From Casp-actino8 sp001510335 (GTDB lineage Bacteria > Actinomycetota > Acidimicrobiia > Acidimicrobiales > Ilumatobacteraceae), in contig JAQCEM010000001.1 of assembly GCA_027729635.1 (NCBI GenBank), forward strand, positions 62,001 to 126,000: DNA of 64,000 bases, read 5' to 3'. Both the position numbers and the translations under genes were made by a program. Under the pieces are notes generated by a model. The model had not been told where the DNA came from and did no database searches. It worked only from the letters and a program-made list of their open reading frames with translations. Positions 53,498 to 61,956 of the stretch are shown here, one piece after another; positions within the stretch are counted from its first letter, which is position 1, and each line of letters opens with the position of its first letter.

Positions 53498-54154
53498 GTG
53501 TCGTCATTTCGCCTCGCCCAATTGGCCACCGTTACAGGAATGTGCGCAGTCATTCTTGGCGGCTGCTTTACGGGTCAACGCCCTACTCTGGTACCCACCG
53601 AAACGATTCCACCCATTTCCGATGCAGCCATTCACGACGTCGTGAAGGTTCTTGAATCCGACCCAATGGCCGCATTCACCATCACCTACGAAGTTGTCAC
53701 CAAGTATGGCGACCTTCATACCGCAGTGTCACTTGCTCATGATCCCGCGTTTGGGACGAGCATCACGATTGCCGAGGTGCGCTATATTTACCTGGCCAAT
53801 GGCACGGCGTTGACGTGTTCAACAATCACCAGCGACTGTTCACCCGGAATTGATGAATCACGAGTCTCAGATCGCCAGTTGGTGTCAACGATTTTCAAAC
53901 AGGCAAGCGTTGATCGTATGCAGCAAGACTCACGAGTCGCAGTCGGTTCGGCAGTTGCCTCGCAAGAAGTCATCGTGGAAAACAGTGCGATCTGCACCGC
54001 AATTCCGGTCGTTGATGGAAACGGCGCCACCCAATCAAAGCGTTATTGCGCGTTTACTCAATTCGGAGTGATTGCTTCGATGGATACTGCCGATCTCGCC
54101 GTCACCGCTTTGTCACACTCGGCAACAACCTCAGCCGATCAGTTTTCGGCCTAA
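53498..54154 (+). CDS. Hypothetical lipoprotein
   Basis: A 218-residue exported protein. The N-terminus ends in a lipobox, AVILGGC, with lipidated Cys23. The mature part is Thr/Ser/Val-rich with several cysteines (ALTCSTITSDCSPG, SAICTAIP, KRYCAFTQFG) that could pair. No family is recognised. It should be anchored to the outer face of the membrane. It is convergent with an NlpC/P60 hydrolase six bases away. Confidence 0.68.
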   Translation: MSSFRLAQLATVTGMCAVILGGCFTGQRPTLVPTETIPPISDAAIHDVVKVLESDPMAAFTITYEVVTKYGDLHTAVSLAHDPAFGTSITIAEVRYIYLANGTALTCSTITSDCSPGIDESRVSDRQLVSTIFKQASVDRMQQDSRVAVGSAVASQEVIVENSAICTAIPVVDGNGATQSKRYCAFTQFGVIASMDTADLAVTALSHSATTSADQFSA

Positions 54155-54159
54155 GTTAT

Positions 54160-54867
54160 TTACTCAGTTGGATCGCCAAAAGTACTGCGCTTCATCGAAC
54201 GAGTATTCAAGATCTTTACTTCGACGAATTGGCGTGGTCGTGGCGAATGAATGACCGCTTGGCCAACTCCGAGCCACATCATCACATGACCCGGGTAGCG
54301 CAGAAGATCTCCGGCTTGAGCAGTGTCAAATGTGCGCGGATCCGCCGCCCGAATCTGCCGAGTCGAATTACGCGGAATATTGAAACCTGCTTGGCTCCAA
54401 GCAAAAGATGTCAAACCCGAGCAATCAAACCCAACACCTGGTTTCATGGCGAAGCGTTTGTACGGAACACCCACCTGAGTTAACGCGGCGATCAACGCAG
54501 TTTGATGGTTGATGTCTGAGTCAGCCCAAGCAGCTTCAAGTTCATCGGCATTCAGCACCAAACGATCAGCAATCAGTTCGGCCACTTGGCGACGCAACCG
54601 AACAAAAGTGGCCCTTAGTCGTCGTCCACGATCAAATCGCGTTGAATCTAGTCGCAATTGATCGAGCGCTTGAGAGGCGGCCATCGCCACGGGGTCAACA
54701 TTAGGTATAACAACTGCTGCCGGCAATTTCGCCGACATCGACTCGGCCGAAGCGATCGACGCCAGAGTTGGGCTGAGCGTTAACAGAGCGGTCACCACGC
54801 CCACGACGGCCAGACCTTGACGACAATGACCCGTCACCCGTCGGTTGTGTCTCGGTGAATCAATCAT
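54160..54867 (-). CDS. Secreted NlpC/P60 peptidoglycan hydrolase
   Basis: A 235-residue cell-wall endopeptidase. A signal peptide (about residues 17-41, ending ASIASAES) leads to an alpha-helical linker and a C-terminal NlpC/P60 domain. Catalytic Cys149 is in GVGFDCSGLTSFAWSQAG and His194 in RYPGHVMMWLG. It likely cuts peptide stems at D-gamma-Glu-diaminopimelate during growth or division. The 30-odd bases upstream leave no room for the c-di-AMP riboswitch found before some actinobacterial members. Confidence 0.87.
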   Translation of the reverse strand: MIDSPRHNRRVTGHCRQGLAVVGVVTALLTLSPTLASIASAESMSAKLPAAVVIPNVDPVAMAASQALDQLRLDSTRFDRGRRLRATFVRLRRQVAELIADRLVLNADELEAAWADSDINHQTALIAALTQVGVPYKRFAMKPGVGFDCSGLTSFAWSQAGFNIPRNSTRQIRAADPRTFDTAQAGDLLRYPGHVMMWLGVGQAVIHSPRPRQFVEVKILNTRSMKRSTFGDPTE

Positions 54868-54975
54868 TTTTCATCTCCAAACAATCATCCCAAACAACTT
54901 TTGACACGATATCGCAACACAACTGTCACATTTGTTGCGCCCCCGACATATTTGGACCAGGAATTGCGTCATGTG

Positions 54976-55623
54976 ATGACAAAAGTGCTGGTCATCGGGC
55001 AAGATAAAGGGGTGGAAATTTCCTCAGATCATGAGTCACACTCCCCACCGACCGACTCGGTGGCGGTGCTGCTGGCCGCAGGTGCGGGCTCACGATTTTT
55101 GGGATCTGATCACAAACTTCTCGCTACCTTGCCGAATACGGATGGCAAAAGTATTTTCCAGACGTCGTTACAACAAGTCCTCGAGGCGGGCTTTGCGACG
55201 GTCGTCGTGGTGACTGGGGCCGCCGAAATTCCTCCCACCATGCTGGCGCATCGCAACGTTGTCGTCGTCCATAACAATCGGTGGGCCGATGGGCAAAGTG
55301 GGTCTGTGCTGACGGGTATCCGCGAGGCCCAACGCCTGAATGCCAGTGCCGTGGTCGTTGGTCTCGCCGATCAGCCCTTTGTCACCGCCGAAGCATGGCG
55401 CCGTGTCGCCCAAGCCCCCACCCCGATTGCTGTGGCCACCTACTTTGGTCGCAACGGCAATCCCGTTCGACTTCATGAATCAATCTGGGAATTATTGCCA
55501 AAATCTGGCGACTCTGGGGCCCGAGATCTCATCCGCCTGCGTCCCGAGCTCGTTTCGCAAGTAGATTGCCCTGGTTCCGCGGCCGACATCGACACGCAGG
55601 AGGACCTTGCGCAATGGACCTAA
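54976..55623 (+). CDS. MobA/MocA-like nucleotidyltransferase
   Basis: A 215-residue NTP transferase: VAVLLAAGAGSRFLGSDHKLLA is the NTP-binding signature, with VVVVTGA and GLADQPFVTAEAW further conserved. It resembles MocA, which makes molybdopterin cytosine dinucleotide, the cofactor form in CO dehydrogenase and other xanthine-oxidase-family enzymes. Pairing with coxG supports this. The start is uncertain: ATG 54976 (or GTG 54973) with AGGA at a long spacing, or GTG 55012. Its end overlaps the coxG start by ten bases. Confidence 0.83.
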   Translation: MTKVLVIGQDKGVEISSDHESHSPPTDSVAVLLAAGAGSRFLGSDHKLLATLPNTDGKSIFQTSLQQVLEAGFATVVVVTGAAEIPPTMLAHRNVVVVHNNRWADGQSGSVLTGIREAQRLNASAVVVGLADQPFVTAEAWRRVAQAPTPIAVATYFGRNGNPVRLHESIWELLPKSGDSGARDLIRLRPELVSQVDCPGSAADIDTQEDLAQWT

Positions 55624-56324
55624 ACCACACTTTCACCGTCAATCAACCCATCGCCGAAACATGGGTTGTTCTCACCGACCTCGAGCGCATTGCGCCTTGT
55701 TTAGCCGGTGCTGAACTACAGGAAGTACACGGCGACGTTTTCAAAGGCGGAGTCAAAATCAAAGTTGGGCCGATCGTTGCCCAATTCAAAGGTGAAGCAC
55801 AATTCGTTGAATTAGACGCGGTTAGCTTCCGCGCCCACCTCAAAGCATCTGGTCGTGACATTGGTGGCAAGGGCAATGCCTCTGCAACGATCACTGCCCA
55901 ACTCACCTCCATTACGCCGACGAGCACTTCGGTCAACGTTGTTACCGATCTCGCCATCACCGGCAAGGTCGCACAATTTGGACGTGGCGCACTTGCTGAC
56001 ATCAGTGAAAAACTCATTGCTCAATTCGCTGACAACCTGAACGCCTTGATTGATCGTGAAGGCGGCGCTCCGGCACCTTCAGCCAGCGCACCAGTCGCTG
56101 CTACTTCGGCCACTGAAACGCCGTCCACTGGCAAGGTCACCGATGCTTCAGCCGAAGAGCCCAAGATTCGAAAAATTGAGGGACCCGCTGCCGAACCGTT
56201 GAACCTCCAGTCGGTCGCTGGTGGCGCCATGATGAAGCGACTCCTTCCTATCGCTGGAGCAATCTTGGGTGTGCTCTTGTTCATCGTGCGTCCCTTACGC
56301 CGGCGTCGCAATCGCGAGAGTTGA
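55614..56324 (+). CDS. coxG: CoxG-like SRPBCC protein with C-terminal anchor
   Basis: A 236-residue protein: residues 1 to about 150 are a CoxG/SRPBCC domain (FTVNQPIAETWVVLTDLERIAPCLAGAEL, FKGGVKIKVGPIVAQFKGEAQF), then an Ala/Pro/Thr linker and a C-terminal transmembrane helix (LLPIAGAILGVLLFIV) followed by RRRRNR. CoxG recruits CO dehydrogenase to the membrane or to its electron acceptor. ATG 55614 follows AGGAGG inside the previous gene. The other accessory genes (coxD, coxE, xdhC) are 42 kb away and no CO dehydrogenase subunits are in view. Confidence 0.88.
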   Translation: MDLNHTFTVNQPIAETWVVLTDLERIAPCLAGAELQEVHGDVFKGGVKIKVGPIVAQFKGEAQFVELDAVSFRAHLKASGRDIGGKGNASATITAQLTSITPTSTSVNVVTDLAITGKVAQFGRGALADISEKLIAQFADNLNALIDREGGAPAPSASAPVAATSATETPSTGKVTDASAEEPKIRKIEGPAAEPLNLQSVAGGAMMKRLLPIAGAILGVLLFIVRPLRRRRNRES

Positions 56325-57724
56325 ACAACGACCTCATTGCCAGTCCTCACGATCGAGAGTTAGTCACCCAACTTCTCGGACGAGAGCCACTTAGTGCTTT
56401 TGCTGTTGTCGTTCGCGATAGCAGCGGAATTCCTGTCGTCATTAAGAACGCCCCATTTCTCGCCGATGGCACACCGATGCCAACGCTGTACTGGTTGTGT
56501 TCTCCCGAAGCATTAGTTGCAGTCAGTCGTCTTGAAGCAGCGGGCGGGGTCAACGACGCCGAAGCGCAAGTTGATTCCAACGAACTTGAAGATGCCCACC
56601 GGCGTTACCAAGCCGAACGCGACGCCTATATTCCTAGCGATCATGATGGCCCTCGCCCATCGGGAGGTGTCGCTGGCACCCGCGTCGGCGTGAAGTGCTT
56701 ACACGCTCATTACGCGTGGCACCTCGCAGGTGGCGATGATCCGGTCGGTCGCTGGGTTGCCGAACGTATCGAGGGACAACACATTGAGAAAACCGAAGGA
56801 AATTTCTCAAGGGGCAACGTGGCCGCAATTGATATCGGAACAAACTCGACCAATTTGCTCATCGTTGATCACAATGGAAAAACCCTTGAACGGCAAGTCA
56901 ATGTGACCCGACTTGGTCAGGGTGTTGACAAGACTCGAACACTGTCACCAGATGCCATTGATCGAACTATTGAATGTCTCGCGAAATATCGCGAACTTCT
57001 TGATGCCCATGGTGCACCTCGCTTGCGAGTTGTTGCATCAAGCGCATCACGCGACGCAACCAATCGTGAAGACTTCTTTGATCGAGCCGAACAAGTCGCG
57101 GGTGTGCGACCCGAATTAGTAAGTGGCGAAGAAGAAGCTCGCCTTGCTTACCGTGGCTGCATATCACATGTCGATGTTGACAAAAACGGTCATCTCATCA
57201 TTGACATTGGCGGCGGATCAACTGAACTCATCGTGGGCACAACTCAGCTGTCGCGCGCCCACAGTATTGATGTTGGTGCAGTTCGTATGACTGAACGACA
57301 TCTGCAACATGATCCGCCGCTACCCGAAGAACTCTTGAATGCCATCGGCGAAGTTCAAGATTTGTTTGACGATGTCGTACGAGCCAACCCCTCCATTACC
57401 CATGTTCCACAGATCATCGGAACAGCGGGAACGATCATCACTATTGCCGCAGTTGAACTCGGTCAACAGGTATTTGATGCCGATGAACTCCATGGCTTCC
57501 GACTGACACGTGACGCAATCGAAGATGTCTTCCGCACTTTGGCAACAGAACCGCTGATTGATCGAATTCATAACCCTGGCCTACCTCGCGACCGAGCCGA
57601 TGTCATCGTCGGTGGCTGTTGTGTGCTCGTTGCTTTGATGCGCACTCTTGACGCAGACGAATTGATTGTCTCAACAAATAATCTTCTTGATGGACTTTGT
57701 GCTGAACTGCTGAGCAACATATGA
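56321..57724 (+). CDS. DUF501-Ppx/GppA fusion (exopolyphosphatase family)
   Basis: A 467-residue chain joining two families. Residues 1-155 are DUF501: IKNAPFLADGTPMPTLYWLCSPEAL and GTRVGVKCLHAHYAWHLAGG match the DUF501 blocks. From residue 166 it is a Ppx/GppA phosphatase of the ASKHA fold: AAIDIGTNSTNLLIV, VASSASRDATNREDF, SGEEEARLAYRG, LIIDIGGGSTELIVG. In Mycobacterium the two are adjacent genes (Rv1025, Rv1026/ppx2). It probably hydrolyses polyphosphate or pppGpp, or acts as a regulator. Start TTG 56321 overlaps the coxG stop (TTGA). No frameshift or stop separates the halves. Confidence 0.88.
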   Translation: MNNDLIASPHDRELVTQLLGREPLSAFAVVVRDSSGIPVVIKNAPFLADGTPMPTLYWLCSPEALVAVSRLEAAGGVNDAEAQVDSNELEDAHRRYQAERDAYIPSDHDGPRPSGGVAGTRVGVKCLHAHYAWHLAGGDDPVGRWVAERIEGQHIEKTEGNFSRGNVAAIDIGTNSTNLLIVDHNGKTLERQVNVTRLGQGVDKTRTLSPDAIDRTIECLAKYRELLDAHGAPRLRVVASSASRDATNREDFFDRAEQVAGVRPELVSGEEEARLAYRGCISHVDVDKNGHLIIDIGGGSTELIVGTTQLSRAHSIDVGAVRMTERHLQHDPPLPEELLNAIGEVQDLFDDVVRANPSITHVPQIIGTAGTIITIAAVELGQQVFDADELHGFRLTRDAIEDVFRTLATEPLIDRIHNPGLPRDRADVIVGGCCVLVALMRTLDADELIVSTNNLLDGLCAELLSNI

Positions 57725-58347
57725 GCACTTTTGATTCCCATCCGACGCGCGCCGATGCGGGCCTTCGGTTATATGGCCGCCGCGTCTTAATGCGTCCATT
57801 GGTGCCATCTGATTTTGCGGCCTGGTCCGATGTACGGCGGCGCAACCGTCAATGGCTGACCATCTGGGAACCACAGAAAATCAAGCATGCGCCCGATCCA
57901 GAAACCGATCGCGATGCGTTTAGTGCACGGTGCAGCATTCGCGATCGCGAACGGCAAAACGGTACGGCGTACACCTTCGGACTCTTTGTCAACCAAAACT
58001 TTGCCGGCGAGGTCAACCTCAATTCCGTGCAACGCGGCGCGTTAATGACCGGAACGATTGGCTACTGGATTGATCAGGCCCAAGCGGGACAGTCATACAT
58101 CGCCGAAGGTGTCGTGGTGATGTGCCGTTATGCGCTCGAAGATCTTGGCTTACATCGCATCGAGATTTGCATCGTTCCGCGAAACAGCAACAGCCGACGA
58201 GTCATGGAAAAGCTCAACATCCGCGATGAAGGCACCGCACTTCGATTCCTAGAGATCAATGGTGTTTGGGAAGATCACATGCGTTACGCGATTACCGCCG
58301 AAGAATGGAACGAACGGCGCGACGAATTGTCGGAACGCTGGTTTTAG
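57721..58347 (+). CDS. GNAT acetyltransferase, RimJ-like
   Basis: A 208-residue GCN5-related acetyltransferase. MRPLVPSDFAAWSDVRRRNRQWLTIWEP is the RimJ-type N-terminal block, and IGYWIDQAQAGQSYIAEGVVVMCRYALEDLGLHRIEICIVPRNSNSRRVMEKL carries the acetyl-CoA-binding region. It may acetylate the N-terminus of a ribosomal protein or another protein. ATG overlaps the Ppx stop by four bases, so it is the last gene of the operon that starts with the MobA-like gene. A long perfect hairpin follows the stop. Confidence 0.87.
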   Translation: MSTFDSHPTRADAGLRLYGRRVLMRPLVPSDFAAWSDVRRRNRQWLTIWEPQKIKHAPDPETDRDAFSARCSIRDRERQNGTAYTFGLFVNQNFAGEVNLNSVQRGALMTGTIGYWIDQAQAGQSYIAEGVVVMCRYALEDLGLHRIEICIVPRNSNSRRVMEKLNIRDEGTALRFLEINGVWEDHMRYAITAEEWNERRDELSERWF

Positions 58348-58349
58348 TT

Positions 58350-58378
58350 CCTTGCTCAATCAGGCTGATTGAGCAAGG
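58350..58378. terminator. Bidirectional terminator-like hairpin
   Basis: CCTTGCTCAATCAG and CTGATTGAGCAAGG are perfect 14-base arms separated by one base, so the RNA would form about 12 pairs with a small loop. It starts three bases after the GNAT stop and covers the stop codon of the convergent small basic gene (58360). Little U follows on either side, so factor-assisted termination or 3' end stabilisation are also possible. Confidence 0.75.
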
Positions 58379-58680
58379 TTGCGATATGCCGCAGCTTTTT
58401 GGCGACGCACGGTGGTGCGGCGCTTCCATTCCTTGACCTTCCAGTGTCGCAAGTTGCGAGCATGGTCAAGTTTTTTCACTGCTTTTTCCGCATCGTGATG
58501 GTGGAGTGGTTTCCAATTAGCCCCCGGTTCGATCACATCGTCGGGTTCGACTCCGTGACTCACCAATTCGGCCAGTTCGTGAAGTTCACTGTTGACACGG
58601 TGACGTTCGCCGTGGGCGTGGGCCCGCTGCTCGGCTCTCGGCAGCGGTACCGCTTCCTGACTTCGATGGCGCTTGCTCAT
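58360..58680 (-). CDS. Small basic hypothetical protein
   Basis: A 106-residue protein very rich in Lys, Arg and His, especially at the end (KKLDHARNLRHWKVKEWKRRTTVRRQKAAAYR). The charge suggests nucleic-acid or ribosome binding, but no family is recognised. A strong ribosome site (GGAGGACCG) precedes ATG 58680, which supports it as a real gene. A plausible -10/-35 pair lies 40-70 bases upstream. Its stop codon lies in the shared terminator hairpin. Confidence 0.72.
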   Translation of the reverse strand: MSKRHRSQEAVPLPRAEQRAHAHGERHRVNSELHELAELVSHGVEPDDVIEPGANWKPLHHHDAEKAVKKLDHARNLRHWKVKEWKRRTTVRRQKAAAYRNLAQSA

Positions 58681-58721
58681 TCGGTCCTCCTTACAGGCTC
58701 CGTTGAACTCCCCCTGATTGA

Positions 58722-58749
58722 ACCATACAACAATTCAAGGAAAAAGCAA
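58722..58749 (-). promoter_or_regulatory. Possible promoter of the small basic gene
   Basis: On the minus strand TTGCTT and TATGGT are separated by 16 bases, a fair sigma-70/SigA-type pair. The start codon would be about 40 bases downstream, with a strong ribosome site between. This is a visual match only. Confidence 0.35.
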
Positions 58750-58812
58750 GTCACTTTTTCGAGACGTTCATCCCAAATCTGTACTGATTTCAGCGGCCCA
58801 TATGTGAGCGAA

Positions 58813-59580
58813 CTATTTCTTAGATGAGATCTGATTCTGCAAGGCCGCAATGCGTTCAGCAAACCATGGTTGACGGGTGCTCCACAACTGCGGTGTTAAT
58901 TCACGCTCGACCGCCACTACATGTTCTGAAACATCAGCCATGGCTTGAATGGTCTTTTTCGTTTCGATCACCAATTCACGTGGAACCGATGCTGCTCGTG
59001 CTGCCATTGCATGCGCAACAGATTGCAACTGATCGTCGTCAACACAACGATGCACGATGCCCAGGCGCTCTGCTTCGGCTCCGTCGACAACTTCGCCGAA
59101 AATCACTGTTGCCATAGTTGTTTGTGGACCAGCGATGCGACGCAGCATCCAGGTGTGACCACCGCCGGGATGAATGCCGATTTGTAAGAACCGCGTGTCA
59201 AACTTTGCACGTCGGGCCGCAATACGAACATCACAACCAAGAGCCAAGTTCATACCTGCTCCAACGGCCGCACCGTTAACGGCAGCCAAAGTTGGCAATG
59301 GACTGCGAGCGATACGCAAGAAACCTTCATAAATATTGCCAAGGCTTTCAGCTGAACTTTGTTGCAGGTTGCCAAGATTCGCTCCCGCACAAAAAGCTGG
59401 TGCCGTACCCGTCACAACGATGGCACCTACATTGTTGTCATTCTCAATGCGGTCCATCGCCGAGATAATTTCGGCCACAAGTGGAGCGGTCAAAGTGTTG
59501 CGCTCACCTGGATTGTTTAAAGTGATTGTTGCAACGCCATCGGCGATGTCAAGTAATACGAGAGAGTCGTTAGTTGTCAC
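58813..59580 (-). CDS. Enoyl-CoA hydratase/isomerase family protein, atypical
   Basis: A 255-residue crotonase-fold protein. The oxyanion-hole blocks are FCAGANLGNL and AAVNGAAVGAGMNLALGCD. Both glutamates used by classical hydratases are replaced: Asn follows Met in GMNLALGCD, and the RFLQIGIHPGGGHTWML block has no Glu at the second position. It therefore probably does another crotonase-type reaction, or works with different residues. GTG 59580 (MTTNDSLVLLDI) is the family-like start; the frame continues to 59622. It is followed by a 132-base gap and then the small basic gene. Confidence 0.85.
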   Translation of the reverse strand: MTTNDSLVLLDIADGVATITLNNPGERNTLTAPLVAEIISAMDRIENDNNVGAIVVTGTAPAFCAGANLGNLQQSSAESLGNIYEGFLRIARSPLPTLAAVNGAAVGAGMNLALGCDVRIAARRAKFDTRFLQIGIHPGGGHTWMLRRIAGPQTTMATVIFGEVVDGAEAERLGIVHRCVDDDQLQSVAHAMAARAASVPRELVIETKKTIQAMADVSEHVVAVERELTPQLWSTRQPWFAERIAALQNQISSKK

Positions 59581-59648
59581 CCGATTAGTCTCGCAGAATG
59601 ATCGTTCGGTTCTGATATCCAAACGGTTCGAGGCAATAAGGTTAAGAC

Positions 59649-60341
59649 ATGTCCACTGACCCGACTTCGCAAGTCGTCTCCGACCGCAAAAGTCGCCCTG
59701 CTGCCACCGTGATTTTGACTCGCGAAAGTGAGCTTGTTGATTGTGGATTTGAGGTACTCATGTTGCAACGCAGCACCGTCGGAGCATTTGCTGGAATGTG
59801 GGTCTTCCCAGGTGGCCGCATTGACGACGCCGATGCGGGTGAAGACGATCTTTCCAAAGCCCGATCTGCCGCTGTACGCGAGGCCGCCGAAGAAGTATCA
59901 GCCGCCATTGAGCCTTCATCGCTATCGCTATGGAGTCACTGGACTCCCCCGTTAAATGCCCCGGCTCGATTCACCACCTGGTTCTTTGTAGCGCCGTGGG
60001 CCGTTGAACAGGTTGTTGTTGACAATTACGAAATAGTTGACCATCGGTGGATGGCCCCGGATCACGCTTTGACCTCGGGAATCCCTATGGCACCACCGAC
60101 CATTGTGACGTTGCACGAGCTTCTTGAAGCTGGCAGTCACGATGCCATTCACCGCGGACGCGTCGAGCCCCCAGCCTATGTGACCCGTCCAGCAGTGGCC
60201 GCCGATGGCTCATCCATTTTCTTATGGAGCGGAGACGCCGGCTACGAAACCGGCAACCCTGACCTACCTGGACCACGAAATCGCCTGCTGCTTCCTGAAG
60301 GTTTTGGTGGGCCAGTGTTCGAGTACATCCGCTCTGCTTAG
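59649..60341 (+). CDS. Nudix hydrolase, NUDT19/RppH-like group
   Basis: A 230-residue Nudix protein: PAATVILTRESE at the start, GMWVFPGGRIDDADAGEDDL then AAVREAAEEVSAAI as an extended Nudix box with an insertion between the Gly and Arg-Glu parts. Such an insertion is common in the CoA-diphosphatase-like (NUDT7/19) group, so it might cleave CoA derivatives, in line with the neighbouring acyl-CoA genes. The C-terminal third is not part of the Nudix fold and is unassigned. Divergent from the crotonase gene at 59580. Confidence 0.82.
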   Translation: MSTDPTSQVVSDRKSRPAATVILTRESELVDCGFEVLMLQRSTVGAFAGMWVFPGGRIDDADAGEDDLSKARSAAVREAAEEVSAAIEPSSLSLWSHWTPPLNAPARFTTWFFVAPWAVEQVVVDNYEIVDHRWMAPDHALTSGIPMAPPTIVTLHELLEAGSHDAIHRGRVEPPAYVTRPAVAADGSSIFLWSGDAGYETGNPDLPGPRNRLLLPEGFGGPVFEYIRSA

Positions 60342-60376
60342 AAGACTGACATTCAACGGGTTGTAGCGTCATAGCG

Positions 60377-60988
60377 ATGCTTGACCATGTGTTCACCGAT
60401 GTCATTAGTGCATTGCGCGATGCATTTGAAGGGGCATTTCTTGAACGTCAAGCGTTTGAAGAGCACTTTCAAGTTGATATTCAGCTCGGCGATGTCAGTT
60501 GGGAAACCAGTTACGGCTTGCCTGGCGAAGGTCAACCACCGCGCATCGTTGCCCACATCTCCTTTGACTGGCCGTCGTGGAGCCAGACTGCGTATCGCAA
60601 GTGGTACGTCGACGAATCAATTGACGAGCTTCCGGCTATTGAAATGGAAATCGTTCTTCGTATTCAACGAATTCAAGACAATCCAGATCTCGCTGCGGTT
60701 CGCTCGATCTTGCCCGAAATGAGTCCACTCATTGGCAATGGCCGGCTTGAACGCGCTGGTCTCACCGTTGAAGCAACATTCTTAGACGACATCAGCCCAG
60801 CAGAACATGCTGTCGAGGCAACATACGAAGGTATGTATGAACTCGCCGAAGAATCATTGGTAGATGGCGCTAACACATTGCTTGATGAACACTTTGGCGC
60901 TCTCGGTGGATGGGTCGCAGCGACGTTGGTCAAACTCGGTGATATCAAATACTCATTTCTTCCTGCCGATACACCCGACAGCGAATAG
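60377..60988 (+). CDS. Hypothetical protein
   Basis: A 203-residue acidic soluble protein that I do not recognise. The N-terminal part mixes helix and strand (RDAFEGAFLERQAFEEHFQVDIQLGDVSWETSYGLPGEGQPPR), and the middle has aromatic residues (FDWPSWSQTAYRKWYVDES). It has no signal peptide, membrane segment or known motif. It lies between the Nudix and crotonase genes in the same direction and may be cotranscribed with them. Function unknown. Confidence 0.65.
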   Translation: MLDHVFTDVISALRDAFEGAFLERQAFEEHFQVDIQLGDVSWETSYGLPGEGQPPRIVAHISFDWPSWSQTAYRKWYVDESIDELPAIEMEIVLRIQRIQDNPDLAAVRSILPEMSPLIGNGRLERAGLTVEATFLDDISPAEHAVEATYEGMYELAEESLVDGANTLLDEHFGALGGWVAATLVKLGDIKYSFLPADTPDSE

Positions 60989-61017
60989 TTCTTCAGCCCT
61001 TCAACAGAAAGATCATC

Positions 61018-61818
61018 ATGACTCTCATCACTTCAGTTGACAGCGTTGTTCTTTTAGAGATCAGCGAACGTATTGCGACAATTACTCTGAATCGCCCATC
61101 AGCCCGCAACGCGCTTTCGACTGAAGTTTTAAAACTTCTTCCCCAACTCATGAAGCAGGCTGATGCATCTGACGACGCCGACGTCATCATCCTCACCGGA
61201 AGCGACCCCGCCTTTAGTGCGGGACTCGATCTCAAAGAACTCGGATCGACCGGCGACAATCTGGGTGCAGGCACCGGAGCTGATGGTCGACCCAATGCCG
61301 ACGGAGTCCGCGGACCATTCCCCGCCCTCAAGAAACCACTCATCGGCGCGATCAACGGCGTTGCCGTCACCGGCGGATTTGAACTCGCGCTCAACTGTGA
61401 TTTCTTAATTGCTTCGGAGAACGCAAAGTTTGGTGACACTCACGCGCGCGTCGGAGTGATGCCTGGCTGGGGTCTGACGGTTTTGCTTCCGCAGGCCATC
61501 GGAGTTCGTCGTGCTCGCGAAATGAGCTTTACCGGCAATTTCATGTTGGCTCCTGAAGCCTACGATCGCGGGCTCGTCAATCACGTTGTGCCCCATGCCG
61601 ATTTAATCCCATTTACCCGCCAGATCGCTCGAGATATCGCAGGGAATGATCAACCGGGGGTTCGCCAGATTCGGGGCACGTACGCCGAAATCCATGCTGA
61701 AACCGCTGGTTGGACTATTGAGGCCCGCGACGGCGCAGTATGGCGCAAGGAGCAGTTCTCCACTGAAAAGGTCGAAGAACGCCGCCGTGCCATTCAAGAT
61801 CGTGGTCGCCAGCAATAA
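61018..61818 (+). CDS. Enoyl-CoA hydratase/isomerase family protein
   Basis: A 266-residue crotonase-fold protein. The oxyanion blocks are AFSAGLDLKELG and INGVAVTGGFELALNCD, the latter keeping the first catalytic Glu (FEL). In the second block (AKFGDTHARVGVMPGWGLTVLLP) the second Glu is replaced by His. The DTHARVG..PGWG pattern is common in actinobacterial EchA proteins. Hydration or a related acyl-CoA reaction is likely, but the missing Glu makes the assignment open. ATG 61018 has a weak AGAAAG ribosome site. It is followed by a hairpin before the BMP-type gene. Confidence 0.87.
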   Translation: MTLITSVDSVVLLEISERIATITLNRPSARNALSTEVLKLLPQLMKQADASDDADVIILTGSDPAFSAGLDLKELGSTGDNLGAGTGADGRPNADGVRGPFPALKKPLIGAINGVAVTGGFELALNCDFLIASENAKFGDTHARVGVMPGWGLTVLLPQAIGVRRAREMSFTGNFMLAPEAYDRGLVNHVVPHADLIPFTRQIARDIAGNDQPGVRQIRGTYAEIHAETAGWTIEARDGAVWRKEQFSTEKVEERRRAIQDRGRQQ

Positions 61819-61915
61819 GGCGTTCATGAAACTAACGGCAGCATTTGGCCAGAAAATGTCACGCCATTGTTTGTTCTCTAGCCATTCTGTAGTCGTGTAA
61901 CATTTGCTCACCGTT

Positions 61916-61941
61916 CGTTTGGCATTCCCGCCAAACGTTTT
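61916..61941 (+). terminator. Hairpin with T run before bmpA
   Basis: CGTTTGGC-attccc-GCCAAACG is a perfect 8-base-pair stem with a 6-base loop, followed by TTTT. It ends two bases before the GGGGAGGA ribosome site of the lipoprotein gene. It may terminate the upstream crotonase transcript, or be a leader hairpin in the 5' UTR of the lipoprotein gene that influences its expression. Confidence 0.55.
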
Positions 61942-61956
61942 AGGGGAGGAAAAAAT

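Noticed and set aside
54901..54906. TTGACA resembling a -35 box before the MobA-like gene
   Set aside because: No reasonable -10 element at 16-18 bases; the TTG there also opens a frame that is not family-like.
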